A DNA stretch of 64,000 nt from Pyrinomonadaceae bacterium (GCA_021463165.1 JAJTWY010000006.1:109000-172999); one strand, 5' to 3'; positions 35,744 to 43,296 are shown, counted from the first letter of the stretch. Numbers and translations: made by a program. Notes: generated by a model not told the origin, from the sequence alone.

Positions 35744-36483
35744 GCCTTCAACGAAAGATCATCGTGATCGCGACTTTGGCCTTGTTCGCTGTTGCCTGTT
35801 CAAAGTCCACACCTCCGAAAAATACCACGGTTTACTCGACGCCGCCCCCGATTCCGCCCGAGGCGGTCAAGGTCGAAAGGCCTGTCGAAGTTAGTTTTTC
35901 AACCTATTCGAAGGACTGGCCGGTCGGCTGGCAGTGGATCGATCCTTCGGAGAAGGATAGCCCGACCCCGAAGGATGTTCGAAAGGGCGTACTGCGCGTA
36001 AGGATCCCGAACGGTAAGGATATGTACGGCGGCAATGTATCGGCCCCGAGATACGTAAAACCGATCACAGGGGATTTTCAGATCGAGACACGAGTCAGAT
36101 TTCTACCAAAAGAGAACTATCAGGGGGCAGGATTACTGATCTATGTCGACGACCATACATATCTCCGATTCGAACGGGCGTATGGCGGCGTCGGCGGGGG
36201 AGCTGATGGAATTCGTCTGGATCTCAGGCTTCGAGACAAATATTCGCCGATCGTAACCCCCGACGATCTTCCGACGGAACTAGAGGAGGTCGATCTTCGC
36301 GTTGTCCGCACCGGCAGGCGGTTTTTGGCGTATTGGCGGGAAAATGAGGATGGTGCCTGGCGAGAGGCCGGTTCGGTCGATGTCGACTTTCCGGCAACCG
36401 TAATGGCTGGATTGGCCGCCTGCAATACGGCCCGCGAGGTCATCGCCGAGTTTGGTTATATACGCCTATTGCCAGTAGGATAA
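35725..36483 (+). CDS. Lipoprotein with concanavalin-like (DUF1349-type) domain
   Basis: 252 residues from ATG 35725. The lipobox LFAVACSK puts the lipidated Cys at about residue 25. A Pro-rich spacer (STPPPIPPEA) leads to a beta-sandwich resembling DUF1349/LamG-like domains: KPITGDFQIETRVRFLPK, GAGLLIYVDDHTYLRFERAY and WREAGSVDVDFPATVMAGLAACNTA. Such domains often bind carbohydrate, but no binding residues can be assigned. The gene begins inside the end of the ABC permease gene, so the lipoprotein may work with the exporter. Confidence 0.68.
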   Translation: MDKTGLGLQRKIIVIATLALFAVACSKSTPPKNTTVYSTPPPIPPEAVKVERPVEVSFSTYSKDWPVGWQWIDPSEKDSPTPKDVRKGVLRVRIPNGKDMYGGNVSAPRYVKPITGDFQIETRVRFLPKENYQGAGLLIYVDDHTYLRFERAYGGVGGGADGIRLDLRLRDKYSPIVTPDDLPTELEEVDLRVVRTGRRFLAYWRENEDGAWREAGSVDVDFPATVMAGLAACNTAREVIAEFGYIRLLPVG

Positions 36484-36552
36484 GCATCAGTGAAAGAATG
36501 TCGAACACGGAACCGGTAAATTTCGTTATTCTTATAAGATTGGAGGAAACTT

Positions 36553-36804
36553 ATGTCTATCATTTGGCAGTTGTTCATTGGTCTGATCATCGGCGTGCTC
36601 GCGCGCTTGCTGCTGCCCGGAAAGGAAGCCATTGCCAGCGGTCTGTTCGGTTGGTTCGTGACCGCCCTCGTTGGCATGGGTGGGTCGTTCGTGGGCACGA
36701 TGGTCGGTCGGGCCATCTGGAAGGACGAAAATTATAAAGCGGGCTGGATCTTATCGATCCTTGGGGCGATGGGCTTGCTGCTGCTTGTCCGGTTTCTCTT
36801 CTAG
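36553..36804 (+). CDS. GlsB/YeaQ/YmgE-type small membrane protein
   Basis: 83 residues with GGAGG about 9 nt before the ATG. Three hydrophobic helices carry the family pattern: IWQLFIGLIIGVLARLLLPGKE, GLFGWFVTALVGMGGSFVGTMVG and AGWILSILGAMGLLLLVRFLF. The family is linked to general or envelope stress and was once called transglycosylase-associated, without a proven reaction. It ends in a 4-nt overlap with the convergent gene. Confidence 0.88.
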   Translation: MSIIWQLFIGLIIGVLARLLLPGKEAIASGLFGWFVTALVGMGGSFVGTMVGRAIWKDENYKAGWILSILGAMGLLLLVRFLF

Positions 36805-37205
36805 TTTGCGTCCGGGAGAGCCATTTTTACGAGGCCGTCAAAGGCGACGTGATATGCGACGCCTTTGACGGGTACGCTCATCTCTTCCTCGGTCTTTCCC
36901 TCGGAATTTGCGATGCTGACACTTGCGAAATAGCATGATGCGCCGGCGACCCCCGCATTTCGAACGAGTGTTTGAAAAACTTCTTCACTTTCGATCCTTC
37001 CTCGGCCTGGGTACATATCGGTTCGAACAACAAAGAACGCGGCCTCGTCCTCCCTGGTGCCTTTGATCTGCGGTTCACGCGTCCTGTCTGCAAGTGCATC
37101 GTACGAGTTGACAGTCCATCCCGCTTCCTGAAGCTGCCTGACGACTATTTCGATCCCGAACGCGTGGATATCCGTTTCCGACATCAGCTCTCTATTCATA
37201 TCCAT
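36801..37205 (-). CDS. Hypothetical soluble protein
   Basis: 134 residues, not recognised. It begins with an acidic helix region (SETDIHAFGIEIVVRQLQEAGWTVNSYD) followed by a central beta-rich part (AAFFVVRTDMYPGRGRIES, GASCYFASVSIANSEG). The composition is that of a small cytoplasmic alpha/beta protein. No signal peptide, membrane segment or metal motif is seen. A start two codons later is equally possible. Convergent with the small membrane protein and divergent from threonine dehydratase. Confidence 0.55.
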   Translation of the reverse strand: MDMNRELMSETDIHAFGIEIVVRQLQEAGWTVNSYDALADRTREPQIKGTREDEAAFFVVRTDMYPGRGRIESEEVFQTLVRNAGVAGASCYFASVSIANSEGKTEEEMSVPVKGVAYHVAFDGLVKMALPDAN

Positions 37206-37382
37206 TATTTAAGTTTACATTCTACGCGGTCCCTCGCGGCCCACCGAATTCAAAAAATATTGACATTTGCTGTGCTATATGATAGACATTGTGTCAGGGA
37301 TAAAATCTCCGGAATTGTTTTTTGAAATTTTAAGAATTCGCGAAAAACTCAGCGATAAAGTCCATCGGGTCAATGATTTAGC

Positions 37383-37424
37383 TGTCCCACAACGCGGGTG
37401 GGACAGTTGTGGGACACTGGGACA
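37383..37424 (+). promoter_or_regulatory. Four-box TGTCCCA/TGGGACA operator array
   Basis: TGTCCCA (37383-37389), 9 nt, TGGGACA (37399-37405), 4 nt, TGGGACA (37410-37416), 1 nt, TGGGACA (37418-37424). The same order and nearly the same spacing occur on the minus strand upstream of pckG. The conserved geometry indicates a transcription-factor binding array. The regulator is not identifiable here. Confidence 0.8.
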
Positions 37425-37477
37425 CCGTAAAGAACATCGTTAAAGGCACTATTCACAACAATTACAGCTGAATTCGC

Positions 37478-37504
37478 TGTAAGACACGGCAGAACTGTCT
37501 TACA
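37478..37504 (+). promoter_or_regulatory. Inverted repeat TGTAAGACA-N9-TGTCTTACA
   Basis: Two perfect 9-bp arms (37478-37486 and 37496-37504) separated by 9 nt. The right arm overlaps a TTACAC that could be the -35 element of the promoter next to the threonine dehydratase gene, which suggests a repressor site. Confidence 0.75.
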
Positions 37505-37529
37505 CCTCGGGCCGGTTCATGTGTATAGT
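37500..37529 (+). promoter_or_regulatory. Candidate promoter of threonine dehydratase
   Basis: TTACAC (37500-37505), 18-nt spacer, TATAGT (37524-37529). Transcription would begin at or very near the ATG at 37537, so the mRNA could be leaderless; no Shine-Dalgarno site is visible before either possible start. Confidence 0.35.
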
Positions 37530-37536
37530 AATCGGA

Positions 37537-38499
37537 ATGGATATTCAGTCGATCGAACGGGCCCGAGAATTGATCTCCGGCAGGGTGAAGCGAACGCCGT
37601 TGGAGTTTAGCCATTCGTTAAGTGAACGGCTCGGAACCAATATCTATGTCAAGTTCGAGCTTTTTCAGAAGACGGGGTCATTCAAGGCACGAGGAGCGTT
37701 CAACAAACTGCTGGGAATGTCGGCCAAGGATCGGGCCAAGGGCGTGGTTGCGGTAAGCGGTGGTAATCATGCTCAGGCTATCGCATTTGCCTCGGCAGAT
37801 CTTGGCATAGACGCAACCATCCTGATGGCAGAGAATACGCCGCGAGCTTATGTCGAGGCGACCAGAGGTTATGGTGCAAAGGTTGAATTGACTTCGACGA
37901 TCGCCGAGGCATTTAGGCTGGCCGCGGAATATGAGGCTGCCGGCCGTGTTTTTGTTCATCCTTTTGATGATGATGAGATCATGGCCGGAGCGGGAACGGT
38001 TGGGATCGAGATCATCGAGGATCTTCCTGACGTCACGGACGTCGTTCTCAGCATTGGCGGCGGCGGGCTCGCCGGCGGAGTAGGAACGGCAGTAAAGGCT
38101 CTGCGGCCAAACACAAGGCTCTGGGGTGTCGAGACGGAGGGTGCCGATGCAATGTCGCAGGCTCTTAGCGCGGGCCGTCCGGTGGAGCTCCCTGCTATCA
38201 CGTCGATCGCTAAAACACTCGGGGCACCCTATGTTTCTGATGGCACACTTCGTCTCGCCCAGCAGAATCTGGAATCTGTGACCGTTGTTTCTGATTCCGA
38301 TGCGGTCGAGGCGATGGTGTTCATTCTCGAGCGGTTGAAGGTGATCACGGAGCCGGCCGCATCATGCACGGTTTCAGCTGCGGAACGCTTGAAGGACAAC
38401 TTCAGCCCGGACAGCAAGGTCGTGTTGATCTTCTGCGGCGGCAACACCGGGGTCAGCGACCTCTGCGGCTATGTTTCACGATTCAATGTGCCCGGCTAA
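37537..38499 (+). CDS. Threonine/serine dehydratase (PLP-dependent)
   Basis: 320 residues from ATG 37537; ATG 37519 would add six residues. The PLP lysine is in KTGSFKARGAFNKL (about 51-64), the substrate loop is VSGGNHAQAIAFA, and the phosphate-binding glycine loop is SIGGGGLAGGVG (about 173-184). No C-terminal ACT domain is present, so this is the catabolic TdcB-like form. It deaminates threonine to 2-oxobutyrate or serine to pyruvate. Expression is probably under the large operator region upstream, which it appears to share with pckG, consistent with amino-acid use for gluconeogenesis. A serine racemase is the main alternative. Confidence 0.88.
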   Translation: MDIQSIERARELISGRVKRTPLEFSHSLSERLGTNIYVKFELFQKTGSFKARGAFNKLLGMSAKDRAKGVVAVSGGNHAQAIAFASADLGIDATILMAENTPRAYVEATRGYGAKVELTSTIAEAFRLAAEYEAAGRVFVHPFDDDEIMAGAGTVGIEIIEDLPDVTDVVLSIGGGGLAGGVGTAVKALRPNTRLWGVETEGADAMSQALSAGRPVELPAITSIAKTLGAPYVSDGTLRLAQQNLESVTVVSDSDAVEAMVFILERLKVITEPAASCTVSAAERLKDNFSPDSKVVLIFCGGNTGVSDLCGYVSRFNVPG

Positions 38500-38613
38500 C
38501 ACAGTGGTCACCTGACTACGTCAAAAAAAACGGCGAGCCACTTCTTCTGAAACACGTGAGGCCCAAGAGCTTGCGGAGAAGCGAAAACCGCGCTTAAATG
38601 CATAATTAACGCT

Positions 38614-39231
38614 ATGAAGAGAATCGTATTTTCATTACTTCTTTTGGCATCGTTTTCGGTTGTGGCGGCGGCTCAGGTCCCTTCGTATGATGATCTGGTG
38701 AGCAAGGCAAAGAAAGGTGATTCGTCGGTGGATTACAAAGCGATGCGATTTGCGTTCGCCGATATGACAAGCCTCGAAAAGCGAACTGTTGATCCAAAGC
38801 TTCACGCACAGATGATGAAGCTCCTTAATGAGAAAAAGTTCAAGGAAGTTCTCGGGATCACCGACGAGATACATAAGACTCACTTCGTGGACATGAACTC
38901 TCATATCATGGCATCGCTCGCGGCGCAGGGACTAAAGGATGCGAAGCGATCAAAGCTGCACGAGAGCATTTACGTAGGCCTTGTAAATTCGATCCTCAAT
39001 GGCGGCGATGGGAATACGCCGAAGACGGCCTATACGGTTATCACCCTTGCTGAAGAGTTGGTGGTTTTGGACGCGATCGAAATGAAGCGTGGGCCACAGG
39101 TGGTGGAGAATGTCGATGGGCAGGTCTTTCATCTAATAACCGCTACCGAGAAGTCATCCGGTCAACCGGTCAAGATATACTTCAACATCGAAAAAGCAAG
39201 ATCAGCCATGATGCCAGTGCCTCAGACGTGA
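38614..39231 (+). CDS. Secreted DUF4919-type protein
   Basis: 205 residues. A signal peptide (1-20, ending AAAQ) precedes a mainly helical then beta domain: PSYDDLVSKAKKGDSSVDYKAMRFAF, GDGNTPKTAYTVITLAEELVVLDA and GQVFHLITATEKSSGQPVKIYFNIE. This matches the DUF4919 pattern, a family of unknown function found in Bacteroidota and Acidobacteriota. The product is probably periplasmic or extracellular. It stands alone, 114 nt after threonine dehydratase, and is followed by a clear terminator. Confidence 0.7.
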   Translation: MKRIVFSLLLLASFSVVAAAQVPSYDDLVSKAKKGDSSVDYKAMRFAFADMTSLEKRTVDPKLHAQMMKLLNEKKFKEVLGITDEIHKTHFVDMNSHIMASLAAQGLKDAKRSKLHESIYVGLVNSILNGGDGNTPKTAYTVITLAEELVVLDAIEMKRGPQVVENVDGQVFHLITATEKSSGQPVKIYFNIEKARSAMMPVPQT

Positions 39232-39258
39232 GCGCGTACGCGATCCTGGGTGTTCGCG

Positions 39259-39290
39259 GCGGGTGACGTTGTGGTCGCCCGCTTTTTGTT
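39259..39290 (+). terminator. Intrinsic terminator after the DUF4919 gene
   Basis: GCGGGTGAC (39259-39267) pairs with GTCGCCCGC (39274-39282), with one G-T pair, across a 6-nt loop, followed by TTTTTGTTT. It ends about 20 nt before the GTG start of xseA. Confidence 0.9.
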
Positions 39291-39309
39291 TAGATTTTAG
39301 AGCTATTTT

Positions 39310-40626
39310 GTGAACGACGATTTATTTCAATTTCTATTCGATCAGACAGCCTCCGGGCCGCAGAGCGTGACAGAACTGAACGCTGCGATACGCGGGGTCC
39401 TTGAGGGAAACTTTTCGAACGTTTGGGTCGAAGGGGAAGTTGTCGGGTTTACCAAAGCGGCGTCGGGGCACTGGTACTTTAGCCTGAATGACGGTGAATC
39501 TCAGATCCGCTGTGTGTGTTGGAAGGGAACGAACTATCGTATCAGGTTTCAGCCGCAGAACGGCATCACAGTTCGCATCCGCGGGCGCGTTACTATCTAC
39601 GAAGCACGGGGCGAGATCCAGCTTTCGGTCGATTCTCTCGAACCGTCGGGCGCCGGCGCACTCGCCGCCGCCTTTGAGCAGATAAAAGCGAGATTAGAAA
39701 ACGAGGGCCTATTTCGGGAAGAATTGAAAAGGCCGTTGCCGTTTTTTCCGAGGCGGGTTGCCGTAGTGACTTCGCGAAGCGGGGCGGCGTTTCACGATAT
39801 TCTTACGGTTCTTACGCGACGGGCGCGCTCGGTGAGCATTCTGCTCGCGCCGGCGGTCGTTCAGGGTGAAGGCGCTGCGGACAGTATTCGGCGGGCTCTG
39901 ACGGCATTAAATGACTACAGCCGTGACTCAGAGTCGAAGATCGACGTTGTGATCGTTGGCCGGGGCGGCGGCTCGGCCGAAGATCTCTGGGCGTTTAACG
40001 ACGAATCACTCGCCCGAGCCATACGTCAGAGTGATATCCCGGTGATCTCGGCCGTTGGACACGAGATCGACTGGACGATCGCCGATATGGCGGCGGACGT
40101 GCGGGCCGCTACGCCGTCGGCGGCTGCCGAGATCGTTGCTGCGCGAGAAGAGGATATCCTTGCCGGCCTTCGATCGAGTGAGGATTCAATGTTGTCGATA
40201 ATGGAGTATCGGATCCTGAGGTCGCGTGTAAACCTTAACGACTCTGCGAATCTCTTGACAACTAGTTTTGACAGACTGGTGCAGGACTCGTCCTTGAGAT
40301 ACTCACAGACGAAGCAACGTCTGAATCTCCGTACGTTTGTGCTGATGGCCGCCGAACGCAGGCATCGAGTGTTGACCGTCGACCAGAGGATCACGTCCGC
40401 GATGGAGCGTGCCGCCCGTGTGGCGCAGGAACAACTTGGCGTTGTGGCCGCTCGGCTGCAAACACTGTCTCCACTTGGGGTACTGAGTCGCGGATATTCG
40501 ATCACCAAGGACAATGCGGGGGTGGTTCTGCGCGACGCCTCGCGGGTCAGTCCGGGAGATAGATTGAAAATACACCTTGAGCGTGGGAAACTGGAAGCCG
40601 AGGTTCTGTCGGTCGAGAAGGGATGA
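39310..40626 (+). CDS. xseA: Exodeoxyribonuclease VII large subunit
   Basis: 438 residues from GTG 39310. An N-terminal OB-fold (about 20-115; NVWVEGEVVGFTKAASGHWYFSLND) is followed by the catalytic core with RVAVVTSRSGAAFHDIL, DVVIVGRGGGSAEDLWAFNDE (about 216-236) and PVISAVGHEIDWTIADMAADVRAATPSAAAE. A long coiled-coil arm (about 275-390) and the C-terminal GYSIT segment complete the enzyme. ExoVII degrades single-stranded DNA from both ends. It overlaps the next gene by 4 nt; xseB lies one gene further on. Confidence 0.96.
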   Translation: MNDDLFQFLFDQTASGPQSVTELNAAIRGVLEGNFSNVWVEGEVVGFTKAASGHWYFSLNDGESQIRCVCWKGTNYRIRFQPQNGITVRIRGRVTIYEARGEIQLSVDSLEPSGAGALAAAFEQIKARLENEGLFREELKRPLPFFPRRVAVVTSRSGAAFHDILTVLTRRARSVSILLAPAVVQGEGAADSIRRALTALNDYSRDSESKIDVVIVGRGGGSAEDLWAFNDESLARAIRQSDIPVISAVGHEIDWTIADMAADVRAATPSAAAEIVAAREEDILAGLRSSEDSMLSIMEYRILRSRVNLNDSANLLTTSFDRLVQDSSLRYSQTKQRLNLRTFVLMAAERRHRVLTVDQRITSAMERAARVAQEQLGVVAARLQTLSPLGVLSRGYSITKDNAGVVLRDASRVSPGDRLKIHLERGKLEAEVLSVEKG

Positions 40627-41291
40627 CGAAACGCGTATTTGCGATCGCCGGTCTAGTTGTCTTAGGGGTCGTGCTGGTCGCGGGTATGGCGGCTTTGGTC
40701 TATTATCAGGGGCTTAAAAAAACGCCCCAATATTCGCTCGCACTAATAGTTGATGCGGCAAAGCGCGACGATCGGGCGGAGGTGAACTCACTGATCGATA
40801 GTGATGCTGTTGTTGAAGATTTTGTTCCCCAGATCACGAACAAGGCGGTCGAACTATACGGCCGGGGCCAGCCGCCCGAGGTTCTGAGAAAGATCGCACG
40901 GCTGGCGCTGCCATTACTTCCGGCCGTAAAGGAGCGGGCGAGAGCCGAACTTCCGCGGGTTATACGTGACCGAACGGCGAAACTGGCCTCGGTACCTTTT
41001 TTTGCACTGGTTCTTGGGGCTGATCGGTATCTCGACATTCAGATCGACGGAGAAACGGCGATAGTTAAGAGCAGACTGCCCGACCAGCAGGTCGAGTTGA
41101 AAATGCGGCGAAGCGGCGACCGATGGCAGATAGTTGGGGTTCGGGACGAACAAGTTGCAACGGCGATAGCTCGAAAGATCGGCCAGGAGATCATGGCGGT
41201 TGCCGTCGGTGGCGGGAGGAAGGCCGCTGATGAATTCGGCATGGGGAATCTCGCCGAGTTATTAAAGCAAGCTGAAGAGTTGGTCAAATAG
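40623..41291 (+). CDS. Membrane-anchored hypothetical protein (DUF2939-like)
   Basis: 222 residues. One N-terminal membrane helix (about 7-29) is followed by an extracytoplasmic domain: YSLALIVDAAKRDDRAEVNSLIDSDAVVEDFVPQI, then helices, and a beta pair VELKMRRSGDRWQIVGVRD. The pattern resembles DUF2939 membrane-anchored proteins. It is translationally coupled between xseA and xseB (4-nt overlap and 1-nt gap), an unusual place for an envelope protein. Whether it has any link to ExoVII is unknown. Confidence 0.6.
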   Translation: MTKRVFAIAGLVVLGVVLVAGMAALVYYQGLKKTPQYSLALIVDAAKRDDRAEVNSLIDSDAVVEDFVPQITNKAVELYGRGQPPEVLRKIARLALPLLPAVKERARAELPRVIRDRTAKLASVPFFALVLGADRYLDIQIDGETAIVKSRLPDQQVELKMRRSGDRWQIVGVRDEQVATAIARKIGQEIMAVAVGGGRKAADEFGMGNLAELLKQAEELVK

Positions 41292-41292
41292 T

Positions 41293-41523
41293 ATGGAGAG
41301 ATCATTCGAAGACGCACTCAACGAACTGGAGCAGATAGTTGGACGCTTGGAGGCGGGCGACCTACCGCTCGAACAGAGCCTCGAGATATTCGAGCAAGGG
41401 ATCAGACTCTCCCGTGAGTGTCGTCAGCGTTTGACGAACGTGGAACGCCGAATCGAGATCCTTACAAAGGAAGCCGGTGAGCTTACAGCGAAGGATCTCG
41501 ACCTGAATGAAATGCGAAGTTAA
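41293..41523 (+). CDS. xseB: Exodeoxyribonuclease VII small subunit
   Basis: 76 residues. The family signature SFEDALNELEQIVGRLEAGDLPLEQSLEIFEQGIRLSREC covers most of the protein, which is two antiparallel helices that bind the coiled-coil arm of XseA. Several XseB chains are needed per XseA for activity. Length matches the family. It converges with the peroxiredoxin gene with a 1-nt gap between stops. Confidence 0.95.
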   Translation: MERSFEDALNELEQIVGRLEAGDLPLEQSLEIFEQGIRLSRECRQRLTNVERRIEILTKEAGELTAKDLDLNEMRS

Positions 41524-41524
41524 C

Positions 41525-42088
41525 CTATGGTTTCTTTGTAGCGTCCGTCTTTCGTTTTTGGATAAGGTCACACGCTTGATAAGCTCCCGATGGATCGATC
41601 GCCGTTCGGCCGACCTCGACGTGCTGGATCTTACCGTCCTTATCGACAACAAATGTCGCTCGGGCACCATAGCCGGTTGTGTCGTTATAAAGTCCGTATT
41701 CTTTAGTTGTTATTCGTTTCCAATCACTAAGAAGCGGAAAGCTCACTTTGATATCCTCCGCAAATCGTTTGTTTGCAGGCGAACTGTCCATTGAAATGCC
41801 ATAGATCTGGGTTTCTGCAGCGTCGAATTTGGCGATATCAGCCTGATACGCCTGGAGTTCTCGCGTTCAGCCACCTGTAAAGGCAAGGACGTAGAACGCA
41901 AGTACAACATTCTTCTTGCCGCGAAGGTCGCTCAGTCTTACCTCTTTTCCGGTCGTGTCGGTGAGTTTGAAGTCGGGGGCCATGTCACCAACCTTCAAAT
42001 GCGTTGTTGGAGCCGAAGGTGTCGTTTGCCCGATCGCAATGACCGACAAAAGGAGACCGAACGAAACTGTTATCAAAGTTCTTCTCAT
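41525..42088 (-). CDS. Peroxiredoxin (AhpC/TSA family), probable selenoprotein with in-frame TGA
   Basis: 187 residues if the TGA at 41869-41867 is read as selenocysteine (residue 74). The start is ATG 42088 with GGAG 6 nt upstream. A signal peptide (about 2-20) is followed by the thioredoxin-fold redoxin domain: [33 protein letters not shown], then [16 protein letters not shown]. The TGA falls exactly at the peroxidatic position of the TxxC motif. The frame continues without another stop through the remaining peroxiredoxin domain ([37 protein letters not shown]). A SECIS-like hairpin lies just downstream. Sequencing error or a pseudogene are alternatives. The conserved Pro before the motif is Val here (FYVLAFTGG). 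Confidence 0.82.
41831..41852 (-). promoter_or_regulatory. SECIS-like hairpin after the in-frame TGA
   Basis: On the minus strand GGCG-TATCA / GGC loop / TGATA-T-CGCC forms a 9-bp stem with one bulged T and a GGC apical loop. The loop starts 23 nt after the TGA. A loop 16-37 nt downstream with a G in its first two positions is what bacterial SECIS elements show. Confidence 0.6.
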
Positions 42089-42339
42089 TATGTTCTCCAA
42101 AGATTAGGAATGCCTTCGGCGATCTGCGCGTCGAGGCATACAGAATAGCGCATCTTTAGCATAACTACGCGAGCGGAAAGCCTCAACCCCTACAATTCCA
42201 TGCTCTCCGCCGTCTGTTGGCTTCAGGCTTTTCCGGTGTGGCCGACGTTCAACCAATGCAGCTTGAGCCCGTTAATTTCCATACACCCGTGCCAAAATCT
42301 CCTTAGCTGTCATTGTTCAGGCTTGTGTTGTCATCGTCC

Positions 42340-42750
42340 TTAGACATCGGAGCGGCCGCGGAAGAATATAGATTCAACACTCCAAATCCCCGAACCGCGG
42401 GACGCTAGATAAAGAAGAACGAAGCAGTAAAGCACCGCAAGTTCTCCGCGATTTTGTATCGGGAGGAACTGCTGGAGGCTGAAGTGCCATCCGAAGTAGG
42501 CGACGGCCATCATACCACTCGAAACGAATGCTGCAATGCTTGTGAATAGGCCTATCATTACAAGGACGCCGCCGACCAACTCGATCCCTCCACCAACTGC
42601 CATCAGCGCTGATAGTTCACCGCCCCCTCCGCTCTGGGATGGTGGAAATCCCAGGAGTTTTTGTGTTCCATGCCACATAAAAAGGAATCCAGTGATAATC
42701 CGGAGCATGGCGTAAAGATAGGCTGCGTAACGGCCGAGAAATTGTTCCAT
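42340..42750 (-). CDS. DoxX family membrane protein
   Basis: 136 residues with AGGAG 8 nt before the ATG. Four membrane helices (about 10-32, 48-70, 72-95, 105-122). The pattern YAMLRIITGFLFMWHGTQKL and GGGIELVGGVLVMIGLFT is typical of the DoxX/DoxD-like family. The family is loosely linked to redox or sulfur metabolism and membrane stress, without a general reaction. It lies upstream of the redoxin gene on the same strand, separated by about 250 nt, so co-transcription is possible but not required. Confidence 0.85.
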   Translation of the reverse strand: MEQFLGRYAAYLYAMLRIITGFLFMWHGTQKLLGFPPSQSGGGGELSALMAVGGGIELVGGVLVMIGLFTSIAAFVSSGMMAVAYFGWHFSLQQFLPIQNRGELAVLYCFVLLYLASRGSGIWSVESIFFRGRSDV

Positions 42751-42818
42751 TCACATCTCCTGACTAGAAAGGGCTTCCCGAAGGCACAGGAATTATATCA
42801 AAAAGCCATTTAGTTCCT

Positions 42819-43247
42819 TTAGGATCCGGGGGGATTAAATCCCCATATGATCGCCGCCGTCATTACGGCAAGTATGATCCCGATCCCGATGACCACCCAA
42901 CTCAGCACATTGTTCCGGCGGCCAAAGATCAGTTGCCAGCTGCCCGTGGCCAGCGAGAAAATTCCGAAGAGTATCAGGATCGAAAAAAGCCCAATGATCA
43001 GGAGTTTCTCCTGATCCGTGCCCGTAAACCGTGCTCCGGAAGATCCGGTATTTGAGAACGCGGCCCAGGCCCAGATGAGCAAATAGCCCATTAACCCAGT
43101 TAGGAGAAGCCCGGCAACTACCATCAGCCCGCCGCGAACACGAGTAGCCGAAAAAGAATGAAGCAATGATCTGCATTGCGGACACATTGTGGCCGCCGTG
43201 ACCGCAACATATCCACAGCGATAACAGCTCTTATGGACTTCAGACAT
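42819..43247 (-). CDS. Zinc-ribbon membrane protein
   Basis: 142 residues. An N-terminal zinc ribbon with two CxxC knuckles (CYRCG, residues 8-12, and CPQC, residues 22-25) is followed by three hydrophobic helices (about 40-65, 82-103, 112-135). It is probably anchored in the inner membrane with the ribbon in the cytoplasm. No wider family name is certain. It sits between DoxX and pckG on the same strand but with gaps of about 70-100 nt, so an operon is not clear. Confidence 0.6.
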   Translation of the reverse strand: MSEVHKSCYRCGYVAVTAATMCPQCRSLLHSFSATRVRGGLMVVAGLLLTGLMGYLLIWAWAAFSNTGSSGARFTGTDQEKLLIIGLFSILILFGIFSLATGSWQLIFGRRNNVLSWVVIGIGIILAVMTAAIIWGFNPPGS

Positions 43248-43296
43248 CCGATAATTCTAGCCCATGTGACGGGACGACCATAACCTCAAATGAATG

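Larger units (their letters stand above)
37206..37518. other. Regulatory region upstream of threonine dehydratase
   Basis: 313 nt without a gene but rich in signals: TTGACA at 37260-37265, an AT-rich block (37317-37341), the four-box TGTCCCA/TGGGACA array (37383-37424), a 9-bp inverted repeat (37478-37504) and a promoter-like sequence next to the gene start. The array and the AT block recur upstream of pckG. Confidence 0.8.

Noticed and set aside
37425..37470. A sigma-54 promoter downstream of the TGGGACA array (AAGGCACTATTCACAAC).
   Set aside because: The GC of the -12 element is missing, so it does not meet the sigma-54 consensus; no such promoter was found before pckG either.
41867..42088. 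Reading the peroxiredoxin as two separate small genes or a pseudogene.
   Set aside because: Both halves are in the same frame, undamaged, and the single TGA sits exactly at the active-site Cys with a SECIS-like hairpin after it. Kept as the less likely alternative.
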